Positions 7,851 to 15,368 are shown, counted from the first letter of the stretch. The stretch: DNA of 29,000 nt from an uncultured Clostridia bacterium (GCA_948875265.1 CAQRYF010000019.1:1-29000), one strand, 5' to 3'. The notes: generated by a model from the sequence alone, not told the origin. Program-made: numbers and translations.

Positions 7851-7976
7851 ATGATAAATTATACAAATGAAGAGGTAAACTTTAGTGGATGCCCATCTTG
7901 TGCTTATACTAGAACAGTTGAAAATTTAGAACAAATAAAAGAAATTACAGTTACTATTAAAAAAAATTTTAGCTAG
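7851..7976 (+). CDS. Small CxxC peptide, possible HIT-gene remnant or precursor peptide
   Basis: A 41-residue reading frame beginning MINYTNEEVNFSGCPSCAYT, with GGAG 10 bases before the ATG. The longer in-frame start at 7785 overlaps the end of the phosphorylase gene and lacks a ribosome binding site. The SGCPSCAY segment resembles the metal-binding N-terminus of some clostridial HIT proteins, so this may be the start of a lost HIT gene; the following residues do not continue that fold. Alternatively it is a short peptide made beside a radical SAM enzyme. Coding status is uncertain. Confidence 0.35.
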   Translation: MINYTNEEVNFSGCPSCAYTRTVENLEQIKEITVTIKKNFS

Positions 7977-8018
7977 TTTATTTTGGATATGTGAAATTTA
8001 TTTAACTAATATAGTAAC

Positions 8019-8071
8019 AAAAATAAACTTTTTTCATATAATATACAAAAATATGAGAGGAGTTTATTTTT
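8019..8071 (+). promoter_or_regulatory. Hairpin that buries the ribosome binding site of the peroxiredoxin gene
   Basis: Bases 8019-8035 pair with 8055-8071 over 17 positions (14 Watson-Crick, 3 G-U) around a 19-base loop. The 3' arm holds the GAGGAG ribosome binding site and ends directly at the ATG. Compared with the copy at 584-628, two stem positions have changed (C596 to T, A614 to G) yet still pair through G-U, while the loop has changed freely. This pattern favours a selected RNA structure. Confidence 0.6.
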
Positions 8072-8217
8072 ATGGATTATGAATTAATGATGAATGGAAA
8101 TGTTAAAATTGGTCAAAAAGCTCCAGATTTTGAAGCAACAACAACTTTTGGAAATATTAAATTATGTGATTATAAAGGGAAATGGTTAGTGTTATTTTCA
8201 CACCCAGGAGATTTTAC
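8072..8217 (+). repeat. Right 146-bp direct repeat
   Basis: This is the second copy of the repeat at 629-774, here as the 5' end of an intact peroxiredoxin gene. The boundary falls at the cysteine codon: beyond it the two copies share no sequence. Confidence 0.85.
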
Positions 8218-8782
8218 ACCTGTTTGTACGACTGAAATGATAGCTTTTACAAGAGCACATACATATTTTAAAGAAATGAATACAGAATTGTTGGGATTAA
8301 GTGTAGATAGTAATAGTTCACATTTAGCTTGGATGTATGACATTTATTGTAGAACAGGAATTAAAGTATCTTTTCCAATAATTGCAGATAGAAATGGAGA
8401 AATAGCAAGAAAATATGGAATGATATCAAATGATATAAGCAACACAGAAACTGTAAGAAATGTATTTATTATAGATGATAAAGGAATTGTAAGAACAATA
8501 TTAATATATCCAATGAATGTGGGACGTTTTATACCAGAAATAATCAGAATAGTTCAAGCTTTACAAATGGCAGATTGTAGTAAAGGTTCAACAGCAGCAA
8601 ATTGGATGCCAAATCAACCAGTAATAGTACCAATGCCAAAAACTTTTAATGAGTTAGAAGAAAGAAATAAAGAAATAGAAAAAAATCAAAACGGAATTAG
8701 TTGGTATCTAAGTTTTAAAGAACCACCAGAAAATTGTATTAATGATTCAGATAAAGAATGTAAAAAATTAAATAAAGATTAA
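8072..8782 (+). CDS. Peroxiredoxin (long AhpC/TSA type, Prx6-like)
   Basis: The 236-residue product reduces hydrogen peroxide and organic hydroperoxides. The thioredoxin-fold core carries HPGDFTPVCTTE with the peroxidatic Cys52, followed by GLSVDS and FPIIAD, and a C-terminal extension (about 165-236) typical of the long Prx6-like bacterial family. Further cysteines occur at the C-terminus (CINDSDKEC), so whether it acts as a 1-Cys or 2-Cys enzyme is open. The hairpin at 8019-8071 overlaps its ribosome binding site. Its first 146 bases are duplicated at 629-774, and the start agrees with that copy. In an anaerobe this is a normal oxidative-stress protein. Confidence 0.92.
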   Translation: MDYELMMNGNVKIGQKAPDFEATTTFGNIKLCDYKGKWLVLFSHPGDFTPVCTTEMIAFTRAHTYFKEMNTELLGLSVDSNSSHLAWMYDIYCRTGIKVSFPIIADRNGEIARKYGMISNDISNTETVRNVFIIDDKGIVRTILIYPMNVGRFIPEIIRIVQALQMADCSKGSTAANWMPNQPVIVPMPKTFNELEERNKEIEKNQNGISWYLSFKEPPENCINDSDKECKKLNKD

Positions 8783-8921
8783 TACCATTCTTAATTTAAA
8801 TAATATCCAATTATAAGCAAAATAAAATAAAACATTGCATAATTAACATAATTGTGATATTATATTATTGTGGTGTTATATTAATGTAATTCATAACTAA
8901 ATAGTTTTGTAGGAGGTAAAA

Positions 8922-9245
8922 ATGTTTAAGAGAAAAAATCGGAAAATAAGATCTTTTATATTAGAAGATTTGTATTTTGTAACTACAATTGTAGAGATTG
9001 ATAATGGGAAATCTTATAAGCAAGGCTTTATTTGCTTTAAAGATGAAGAAAAATTTAAACATTTTTCAGATGACAAAGTAATAGAAAAGGGAACTGAATT
9101 TAAATATTATACTATTAATAATATAATATCAGAAAAACCTCTTTATGAAAATCTGGAAGATGGAGATTTATGCAAGGATGATAACATAAAAAGATATGAA
9201 ATCATAGAATTAGAAAATTATTGCAACCTTACAATAAATCTTTAA
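8922..9245 (+). CDS. Hypothetical protein, paralogue of the gene at 192
   Basis: A 107-residue charged, soluble protein of no recognised family. AGGAGG lies 6 bases before the ATG. It resembles the 127-residue protein at 192-575 in its first 60 residues (DLYFVTTIV, HFSDDKVIEKG). It lies 140 bases after the peroxiredoxin stop, in a gap rich in TATAAT-like sequence, and is closed by a strong terminator, so it is probably its own transcription unit. The C-terminus is acidic and asparagine-rich. Confidence 0.6.
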   Translation: MFKRKNRKIRSFILEDLYFVTTIVEIDNGKSYKQGFICFKDEEKFKHFSDDKVIEKGTEFKYYTINNIISEKPLYENLEDGDLCKDDNIKRYEIIELENYCNLTINL

Positions 9246-9248
9246 ACT

Positions 9249-9295
9249 AAAAAAGACTAAAATAGTATAATTTTCAAACTACTTTAGTCTTTTTT
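9249..9295 (+). terminator. Intrinsic terminator, possibly bidirectional
   Basis: AAAAAAGACTAAAATAGT pairs with ACTACTTTAGTCTTTTTT with one mismatch. The 3' T-run suits the + strand and the A-run gives the same for the opposite strand. Confidence 0.85.
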
Positions 9296-9375
9296 GTATT
9301 TATGCAAAAAAAATGGTAATAATAATATAAAATAGTATTACACTATTCAGCTAGACAATTCATAGGAGGTATAAA

Positions 9376-9543
9376 ATGGAAGCAAATCAAAAAATAAACT
9401 GTAATGTATCAAGTTGTAAATACAATAATAGAGAAAAAGGAAAATGCATTTTAGAATCAATACAAGTCGAACCAATACAAGGAAGGGAAACAGCACAACC
9501 TGATGAATCAATGTGTGCAAGTTATAAAAATTTAAATCATTAA
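9376..9543 (+). CDS. DUF1540 domain protein
   Basis: A 55-residue protein with the four-cysteine pattern of DUF1540: INCNVSSCKYNN, then GKCILESIQV, and a last cysteine in ESMCASYKN. Such small proteins are common in Clostridia and Bacilli and probably bind a metal, though their role is unknown. AGGAGGT lies just before the ATG, and a hairpin follows the stop. Confidence 0.85.
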   Translation: MEANQKINCNVSSCKYNNREKGKCILESIQVEPIQGRETAQPDESMCASYKNLNH

Positions 9544-9551
9544 AAATAGAG

Positions 9552-9584
9552 GGATATAATGTAAGAAGTAATTACATTATGTCC
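9552..9584 (+). terminator. Hairpin after the DUF1540 gene
   Basis: GGATATAATGTAA and TTACATTATGTCC form a 13-bp stem (one G-U pair) with a 7-base loop, followed by TTTATAATTT. It is probably a terminator; its GGGA/GTCC ends also resemble the palindromes at 10615 and 28877. Confidence 0.6.
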
Positions 9585-9606
9585 TTTATAATTTAAAGAA
9601 AATCTA

Positions 9607-9635
9607 TTGACATATTAGAAAATTAGAAATAGAAT
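9607..9635 (+). promoter_or_regulatory. Promoter of the aldolase gene
   Basis: TTGACA at 9607-9612 and TAGAAT at 9630-9635 are separated by 17 bases, about 50 bases before the ATG at 9686. Confidence 0.6.
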
Positions 9636-9685
9636 TAAAGAAGAAAAAAGTAAGGCTCTAATAGCCAAAGAATGGAGGAAATATT

Positions 9686-10615
9686 ATGTTAGTAACAACA
9701 AAGGAAATGTTTGAAAAATCAATGAAAGAAGGTTATAGCATAGGAGCATTTAATGTAAACAATATGGAAATCATACAAGCAATAGTTGACGCAGCAGCTG
9801 AGAGTAAGTCACCTGTAATCTTACAAGCTTCTTCAAGTGCTATTAAATATGCAAAAATTAATTATTTAATGAAAATGGTTCAAGCAGCAGTAGAAGAACA
9901 TCCAGAAGTTCCAATTGCAATACATTTAGACCATGGACCAGATTTTGAAACTGCAAAAATGTGTATAGATGCAGGATTTACGTCAGTTATGATAGATGGA
10001 TCAAAATATGACTTTGAAGAAAATATAGCATTAACAAAAAAAGTAGTAGATTATGCCCATAGCAAAGGTGTTGTAGTAGAAGCAGAACTTGGTAAATTAG
10101 CAGGGATTGAAGATGATGTTAATGTAGATGCAGCAGATGCAATGTATACAGACCCAGCTCAAGCTCAAGAATTTGTAGAAAGAACAGGATGTGACTCATT
10201 AGCCATTGCTATAGGAACAAGTCATGGAGCATATAAATTTAAAGGAGAAGCAAAACTAAGATTTGATATATTAAAAGAAATAAAAGAAAGAATACCTAAT
10301 ACTCCAATAGTATTACATGGAGCCTCTACAGTTATACCAGAATTAGTAGAAATGTGTAACAAATATGGGGGAGATATACCAGGTGCAAAAGGTGTACCAG
10401 ATGAAATATTACATGAAGCAAGTACATCAGGAGTATCTAAAATAAATGTTGATACAGATTTAAGATTAGCAATGACAGCAGGAATAAGAAAAGTTCTTGT
10501 AGAAGAGCCAAATGCCTTTGACCCAAGAAAATATTTAACACCTGCAAGAGAGCTAATTAAAGAAACAGTAAAACACAAAATGATAGATGTCTTTGGATCA
10601 GCAAATAGAGTATAA
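9686..10615 (+). CDS. fba: Fructose-1,6-bisphosphate aldolase, class II
   Basis: The 309-residue enzyme splits fructose-1,6-bisphosphate into dihydroxyacetone phosphate and glyceraldehyde-3-phosphate in glycolysis and works in reverse in gluconeogenesis. The zinc site motif AIHLDHG (His80, Asp82, His83) is intact, as are the segments EAELGKLAG, IGTSHGAYKF and LHGAS of the metal- and phosphate-binding loops. The length fits class II aldolases of Firmicutes. GGAGG lies 8 bases before the ATG. It is a single-gene unit with its own promoter and a downstream hairpin. A tagatose-bisphosphate aldolase is the close alternative. Confidence 0.95.
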   Translation: MLVTTKEMFEKSMKEGYSIGAFNVNNMEIIQAIVDAAAESKSPVILQASSSAIKYAKINYLMKMVQAAVEEHPEVPIAIHLDHGPDFETAKMCIDAGFTSVMIDGSKYDFEENIALTKKVVDYAHSKGVVVEAELGKLAGIEDDVNVDAADAMYTDPAQAQEFVERTGCDSLAIAIGTSHGAYKFKGEAKLRFDILKEIKERIPNTPIVLHGASTVIPELVEMCNKYGGDIPGAKGVPDEILHEASTSGVSKINVDTDLRLAMTAGIRKVLVEEPNAFDPRKYLTPARELIKETVKHKMIDVFGSANRV

Positions 10616-10647
10616 TGTCCTATTGGGGACGTTTCTCTATAGGACAT
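10615..10647. repeat. REP-like palindrome after fba
   Basis: ATGTCCTAT and ATAGGACAT form a 9-bp stem starting at the last base of the fba stop. The loop contains TGGGGACGTTTCTCT, which shares GGGACGTT with the hairpin at 19409. No T-run follows, so it looks like a dispersed palindrome and not a terminator. Confidence 0.45.
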
Positions 10648-10673
10648 CTAATGAATTATATAAATCTAACAAA

Positions 10674-10712
10674 AAAAGAGGATGTTTGTAAATAAATCAA
10701 ATATCCTCTTTT
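10674..10712. terminator. Bidirectional terminator between fba and smpB
   Basis: AAAAGAGGATGTTTG pairs with CAAATATCCTCTTTT with one mismatch around a 9-base loop. A and T runs at the two ends allow it to serve both converging genes. Confidence 0.85.
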
Positions 10713-10719
10713 GAAATTT

Positions 10720-11181
10720 TTATTGTTTGTTTTTTAAATTTATAGCAATTTGTTTTTGTGCATCTTTTTTTGCTAAATCTTGACGTTTATCATAAAGTTT
10801 TTTACCTTTTCCTATACCTAAATCCAATTTAACAAAACTTCCCTTAAAATAAATACTAATAGGAATTAAGCTATAGCCTTTCTGTTTAGTTAAACCTATT
10901 AACTTATTTATTTCTCTTTTATTTAATAAAAGTTTTCTGTCTCGTAAAGGATTCTTATTAAAGATATTTCCATGTTCATAAGGACTGATATGCATTCCAT
11001 ATATGTACACCTCGCCGTTTTTTATATTAGCATAACTATCCTTTAAATTAACTTTTCCGCTTCTAATTGATTTGATTTCCGTACCAGAAAGTACAATACC
11101 TACTTCTAATTTATCTTCAATAGTATAATTATGATATGCAGTTGGATTTTTTGCTATTAATTTTGTATTATTTGTATTCAT
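10720..11181 (-). CDS. smpB: SsrA-binding protein SmpB
   Basis: The 153-residue protein binds tmRNA and delivers it to stalled ribosomes for trans-translation. It shows the family signatures: KNPTAYHNYTIEDKLEVGIVLSGTEIKS at the N-terminus, KDSYANIKNGEVYIYGMHISPYE, and the basic C-terminal tail containing GKGKKLYDKRQD, which inserts into the ribosomal mRNA channel. The length is normal. An AGAGGTT site precedes the ATG. The tmRNA gene (ssrA) is often close by but is not visible in this window. Confidence 0.97.
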   Translation of the reverse strand: MNTNNTKLIAKNPTAYHNYTIEDKLEVGIVLSGTEIKSIRSGKVNLKDSYANIKNGEVYIYGMHISPYEHGNIFNKNPLRDRKLLLNKREINKLIGLTKQKGYSLIPISIYFKGSFVKLDLGIGKGKKLYDKRQDLAKKDAQKQIAINLKNKQ

Positions 11182-11239
11182 TGATAACCTCTATCTAATT
11201 TTTTTATTATTATAACATATAAAAATAAGAAATAAAAGA

Positions 11240-11263
11240 GACCATAGAATATTTTCTATGATC
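11240..11263 (-). terminator. Terminator of the 11272-11742 gene
   Basis: On the minus strand CATAGAA and TTCTATG pair around a 4-base loop, followed by a TCTTTTATTT run. Confidence 0.6.
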
Positions 11264-11271
11264 ACATTGAA

Positions 11272-11742
11272 CTAATCTCTATTATCATAATCTGAAGAAC
11301 GAAGTTGCATTGAATAATACCAAACTAAAGCAACAATTGCTATAGCAGCAATACCTATTATAAGCCAAGTCCATGCTGTAGCATTCATACCCATAAAAGT
11401 ATTATCAGTAGTAGTTGAAGTTCTAGTAGCATTATAAGTACCGTTGTTTGTCATTGTGTTTTCAACTCTATTTGTTCCTTCTTTTACAGAGTTACCTACA
11501 TTGTTTGCTCCATCTCTAACAGCATTACCAGCATTATTTGCACCATTTTCCATAGCTCCAGTTGCATTTTTTGAAGCATTTGAAATATCTTTAGCAGCAC
11601 CTTCTACTGCATTCTCAGCACCACCAACTATATTTCTAACACCATCAGCTGCATTTTGTAATCCATCATTAGCTAAACAAATTCCAAAAGAAAATATAAC
11701 TGATAGAATAAGAGCAATACTAATAAATAATTTTTTGTACAT
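11272..11742 (-). CDS. Secreted, membrane-anchored Ala/Asn-rich repeat protein
   Basis: The 156-residue product starts with a signal peptide (MYKKLFISIALILSVIFSFG, cleavage probable after CLA), continues with a central region of imperfect short repeats of the kind GAxNAxxxGAxNAxN (about 30-105), and ends in one membrane segment (WLIIGIAAIAIVALVWYY) with a short charged tail. A start at 11790 is possible, but GGGAGG lies 8 bases before the ATG at 11742. The repeats should form amphipathic helices, like LEA-type or surface-associated helical proteins. I know of no function. The next minus-strand gene (11913-12332) has the same architecture with a different low-complexity middle. Confidence 0.75.
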   Translation of the reverse strand: MYKKLFISIALILSVIFSFGICLANDGLQNAADGVRNIVGGAENAVEGAAKDISNASKNATGAMENGANNAGNAVRDGANNVGNSVKEGTNRVENTMTNNGTYNATRTSTTTDNTFMGMNATAWTWLIIGIAAIAIVALVWYYSMQLRSSDYDNRD

Positions 11743-11876
11743 AAAATTATCCTCCCATTTAAAAATTCTTATAAGATTATTAGTTTTCATAAATTTAAAT
11801 TAAAATATGAAAATTAAATTCTATTAATAGTATCTAAAAATTTGGACAAAATATACATACAAAACATAAAAAAATA

Positions 11877-11899
11877 AAAAGCTTTAAAATTAAGCTTTT
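11877..11899 (-). terminator. Terminator of the 11913-12332 gene
   Basis: AAAAGCTT and AAGCTTTT pair around a 7-base loop; on the minus strand a long T-rich run follows. Confidence 0.65.
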
Positions 11900-11912
11900 C
11901 ATTTTTATAAAA

Positions 11913-12332
11913 TTATTTTTTTAATCTAATTAAAATTGCTATACTTAATAAAATCAAAAGTATTCCAATTACAATTAAAATAATATTAAGTATATTTGAT
12001 AATCCCAAATCTGATTCAGGTGCTGAATTTAAATTGCTTACAGTTGCTGAAGGAGTTCCAGTATTATTAGAAGTATTAGAAGAAGATGTATTTGTTGAAC
12101 TATTTGAAGTATTAGTATTATAAGAATTAGTATTACTTGAGTTATTATTAACATTATTGTTAGAAGTATTCGTATCTATATCATTTGTATTATTAGCTGT
12201 AGAACCTGAAGTTAAATCATCCATTGAATCATCTGTTAGATTTAAATCAACAGCATAAGAAAAATTCAATCCAAATATTAATGAAATTACAATTGACAAT
12301 ACTATTAACTTTAATGATTTTATTTTTAACAT
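11913..12332 (-). CDS. Secreted, membrane-anchored Asn/Ser/Thr-rich protein
   Basis: The 139-residue product has a signal peptide (about 1-27, ending SYA), a stretch of about 60 residues made almost only of Asn, Ser and Thr, and a C-terminal membrane segment (ILNIILIVIGILLILLSIAILI) followed by RLKK. GGAGG lies 8 bases before the ATG. The Asn/Ser/Thr middle looks like a flexible, possibly glycosylated stalk that holds the protein at the outer face of the membrane. There is no LPXTG motif. It is not a known family to me. Confidence 0.75.
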   Translation of the reverse strand: MLKIKSLKLIVLSIVISLIFGLNFSYAVDLNLTDDSMDDLTSGSTANNTNDIDTNTSNNNVNNNSSNTNSYNTNTSNSSTNTSSSNTSNNTGTPSATVSNLNSAPESDLGLSNILNIILIVIGILLILLSIAILIRLKK

Positions 12333-12766
12333 TTATTTTACCTCCAATTGAAACAAAATAGTTTCTATATCTTTTGTTTACCACATAATAATATCAAAAA
12401 CTTAATTAAATGTCTAGTAAATATTAAAAATTTATCAAAATATACTTGCAATAAATAGATTTTTAAGATAAACTTAAATAAATTAATATAATACTAATGC
12501 ATAAAATAGTAATGTACAATAATAGAAATATTAAAGATTTTAATAGAATTACCAATTGGAAAGAATTATATAATTATATATTTGAAAAATCTAAAATAGA
12601 GTAAATTTAATTAAATTGTATAATTAGAAAATAGCAGGTTCTAATTTAGAATCCTGCTATTCTTTTGAATAAGCCACTAATTTTGTATAAAATATGCCTT
12701 TCTATCATCAAGATATCCATCTGATAAACAAATCTTTCTAACAGATTTTGTTGCCCATCCTTTTTT
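12333..12766. other. 434-base gap without a supported gene
   Basis: The gap holds a hairpin at 12630-12661 (AATAGCAGG with CCTGCTATT, one bulged base) followed by CTTTTG, which could end a short transcript. A TATAAT at 12487-12492 and a 30-codon open frame at 12512-12604 lie upstream of it, but the frame has no ribosome binding site. I see nothing else. Confidence 0.5.
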
Positions 12767-13021
12767 TTAGATTATGGATTTTTGATTTGGTCTTCTTAAC
12801 TTAAGATGATAAGATCCATTAAAATCTATTACGAACTTCATAAAATGTTCTCCATCTCTATAAGTTTCTTTTGTTTCACAATAAATCTTACCATTTCCAA
12901 AAATCCGACAATCCCAACCATTAGCTACAATGTGACGAGGTCTAATTTCACTAATTACATTGTTTCCACAAGTAGCATTAACAAACTTTCTGTCCTTAAT
13001 CTCAATTATTAAATCTGTCAT
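12767..13021 (-). CDS. Hypothetical protein, 84 residues
   Basis: The product is a basic, probably beta-rich, soluble protein beginning MTDLIIEIKDRKFVNATCG and containing two further cysteines (WDCRIF and IYCETK). An AAGGG-type site precedes the ATG. A 20-base palindrome at 13057-13076 lies about 40 bases upstream and could be its operator. I recognise no family. Confidence 0.55.
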   Translation of the reverse strand: MTDLIIEIKDRKFVNATCGNNVISEIRPRHIVANGWDCRIFGNGKIYCETKETYRDGEHFMKFVIDFNGSYHLKLRRPNQKSII

Positions 13022-13396
13022 TTTTCCCTTTCCCTACTAACCCCCTGGTGTTCGTTCCTAAAATACATATTTTAGGCTTTCATATTTGTTAGTATTTTTT
13101 GTTTTTGCACAGGAAAAAGAAGCTAATTAGTAGCTTATGAGATGACTAGAGTCATCTTTTTTTCAATGTGCATAAGGCTTTAAAAGCTTGGTTACTTTAT
13201 ATTATGTTTTACATAAAATCACAAATGTATTTTTGTTTAAATAAAAAGTATTGCAAACATTTGTGCTATATGATATAATAAAAAAATAAAAAAGAAGTTA
13301 ATATAGTTAATAATAAATTTTTCTAATAATTAGATATTAAAAAGAAATGTAATTATCTAAAAATGATATAGAAATATAAAACGTAAAGGAGACAAA
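13022..13396. other. Palindrome-rich gap before uvrB
   Basis: It contains the near-perfect 20-base palindrome CCTAAAATACATATTTTAGG (13057-13076), a 6-bp hairpin AAGCTA/TAGCTT (13120-13136) and a 7-bp hairpin AGATGAC/GTCATCT with a T7 run (13140-13163), then the uvrB promoter. The second hairpin is terminator-like on the + strand although no + strand gene precedes it within 2 kb. A small RNA ending at 13163 is possible. Confidence 0.4.
13251..13279 (+). promoter_or_regulatory. uvrB promoter with an inverted repeat across it
   Basis: TTGCAA at 13251-13256 and TATAAT at 13274-13279 are spaced 17 bases apart. CACAAATGT at 13220-13228 is the exact reverse complement of ACATTTGTG at 13257-13265, which fills the promoter spacer. 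The inner part AAACATTTGTGC only loosely resembles a Gram-positive LexA box (GAAC-N4-GTTC). Confidence 0.65.
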
Positions 13397-15354
13397 ATGT
13401 TCAAATTAGTATCAGATTATAAACCAACAGGCGACCAGCCAAAAGCAATTGAATATTTAAGTAAAGGGATAGAAGAAGGAAAGAAATTCCAGACATTACT
13501 TGGAGTTACAGGCTCACGGAAAAACTTATACAATGGCTAATATCATAAACAAAGTTCAAAAGCCAACATTAGTTTTAGCACACAATAAAACGTTAGCTGG
13601 ACAATTATACTCAGAATTTAAAGAGTTTTTCCCAGAAAACAATGTTGAATATTTTGTTAGTTATTATGATTATTATCAACCTGAAAGCTATATTCCTTCA
13701 TCAGACACATATATAGAAAAGGATTCTTCTGTTAATGATGAGATAGACAAACTTCGCCATTCAGCAACATTATCATTGTTTGAAACAAAAGATGTAATAA
13801 TAGTAGCATCAGTTTCATGTATATATGGTTTAGGAGATCCAATTGATTATCAAGAAATGATGTTATCTTTAAGACCTGGTATGCAAAAATCAAGAGATCA
13901 AGTATTAAAGAAGTTAATAACAATGCAATATACAAGAAATGAAATAGATTTTAAAAGAGGTACTTTTAGGGCAAAAGGTGATATTGTAGAAATATATCCA
14001 TCAGATCAGTCGGAGTCAGCTGTAAGAGTAGAATTCTGGGGAGATGAAATAGAAAAAATATCAGAAATCAATCCTTTAACAGGTAAAACAACCGGAACTA
14101 GAAAACATATTTTAATTTCACCAGCTTCTCACTATGTTACAACAAAAGACAAAATGGAAAGAGCAATTAATACAATAGAAAAAGAAATGGAAGAAAGGGT
14201 TAAATATTTCAAATCTCAAAATAAATTAATAGAAGCTCAAAGAATTGAAGAAAGAACAAATTTTGATATAGAAATGATGAAAGAAACTGGATTCTGTTCT
14301 GGAATAGAGAACTATTCAAGACATATAAGTGGAAGGGAAGAAGGAAGCCCTCCATACACATTATTTGACTATTTTCCAGATGATTTTTTACTTCTAATAG
14401 ATGAATCACATGCAACAATTCCTCAAGTAAGGGCTATGTATAATGGTGACAGAGCTAGAAAAGAGTCATTAGTTAACTATGGATTTAGATTACCATCAGC
14501 ATTTGATAATAGACCTTTAAAATTTGAGGAATTTGAAGAAAGATTAAATCAAGTTGTATTTGTAAGTGCAACTCCTGCAGATTACGAAAAAGAACATAGT
14601 AAAGACAATGTAGTAGAACAAATTATAAGACCAACGGGATTACTAGATCCTAAAATAGAAGTAAAACCAGTTACAAATCAAATTGATGATTTATTAGAAC
14701 AAATTAGAATAAGAGTGGAAAGAAAAGAAAGAGTATTAGTTACAACTTTGACTAAAAAAATGGCAGAAGACTTAACTGAATATTTAAAAGGATTAGACAT
14801 AAAAGTAAATTATATGCATTCAGACACAAAGGCATTAGAAAGAATGGAGATTATACGTAACTTAAGACTTCGGAGAATTTGATGTTTTGATAGGAATAAA
14901 TTTATTAAGAGAAGGTTTAGATATTCCAGAAGTGTCATTAGTTGCTATATTAGATGCAGATAAAGAAGGCTTTTTACGTTCAGAAAGGTCATTAATACAA
15001 ACAATTGGTAGAGCAGCAAGAAATACAGATGGAACTGTTATAATGTATGCAGATGAATTAACAGACTCAATGGAAAAGGCTATATCAGAAACAAACAGAA
15101 GAAGAAAAATACAAAAACAATATAATAAAGAACATAATATTACTCCAAAGACAATTAGAAAATCTGTAAGGGAAAGTATCAAAGTAACAACAGTGGAAGA
15201 TATTAGCATAGAATATAAATTAGAAAAAAATGAAGATATTAAAGACGTAATTACAAAATTAACAGATGAAATGTTATCTTATGCTGCCAATATGGAATTT
15301 GAAAAAGCAGCAGAATTACGTGATAAAATAAAAGAGTTAGAAAAATTGATGTAA
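13397..15354 (+). pseudogene. uvrB: Excinuclease ABC subunit B, two frameshifts as sequenced
   Basis: UvrB is the damage-verifying helicase of nucleotide excision repair. AAGGAG precedes the ATG at 13397. The frame is broken in the P-loop by an extra C at 13517 (GVTGS then RKN instead of GKT) and again by an extra C at 14871 (RNLR-L then RRI-stop instead of GEFDVLIG). The three pieces span 13397-13540, 13518-14882 and 14872-15354. With both bases removed the product is about 651 residues, normal for UvrB, with every motif present: the beta-hairpin YYDYYQPESYIP, FVSATP, the QTIGRAARN helicase motif and a C-terminal UVR domain. No other lesion is visible, so the gene is probably intact in the cell and the insertions are artefacts, or the decay is very recent. 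Confidence 0.9.
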
Positions 15355-15368
15355 TTACATCAATTTTT
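15341..15368 (+). terminator. Terminator that overlaps the uvrB stop codon
   Basis: Bases 15341-15354 (AAAAATTGATGTAA) and 15355-15368 form a perfect 28-base palindrome ending in TTTTT. The uvrB stop TAA lies at its centre. Confidence 0.8.

Noticed and set aside
12512..12604. A 30-codon open frame before the hairpin at 12630
   Set aside because: There is no ribosome binding site and the AT-rich sequence produces such frames by chance.
13257..13268. A LexA box in the uvrB promoter
   Set aside because: The site differs from GAAC-N4-GTTC at both half-sites; kept only as an unexplained inverted repeat.
13517..14871. Programmed ribosomal frameshifting in uvrB
   Set aside because: No slippery heptamer or downstream pseudoknot is evident, the two sites need the same correction, and UvrB is not known to use frameshifting.
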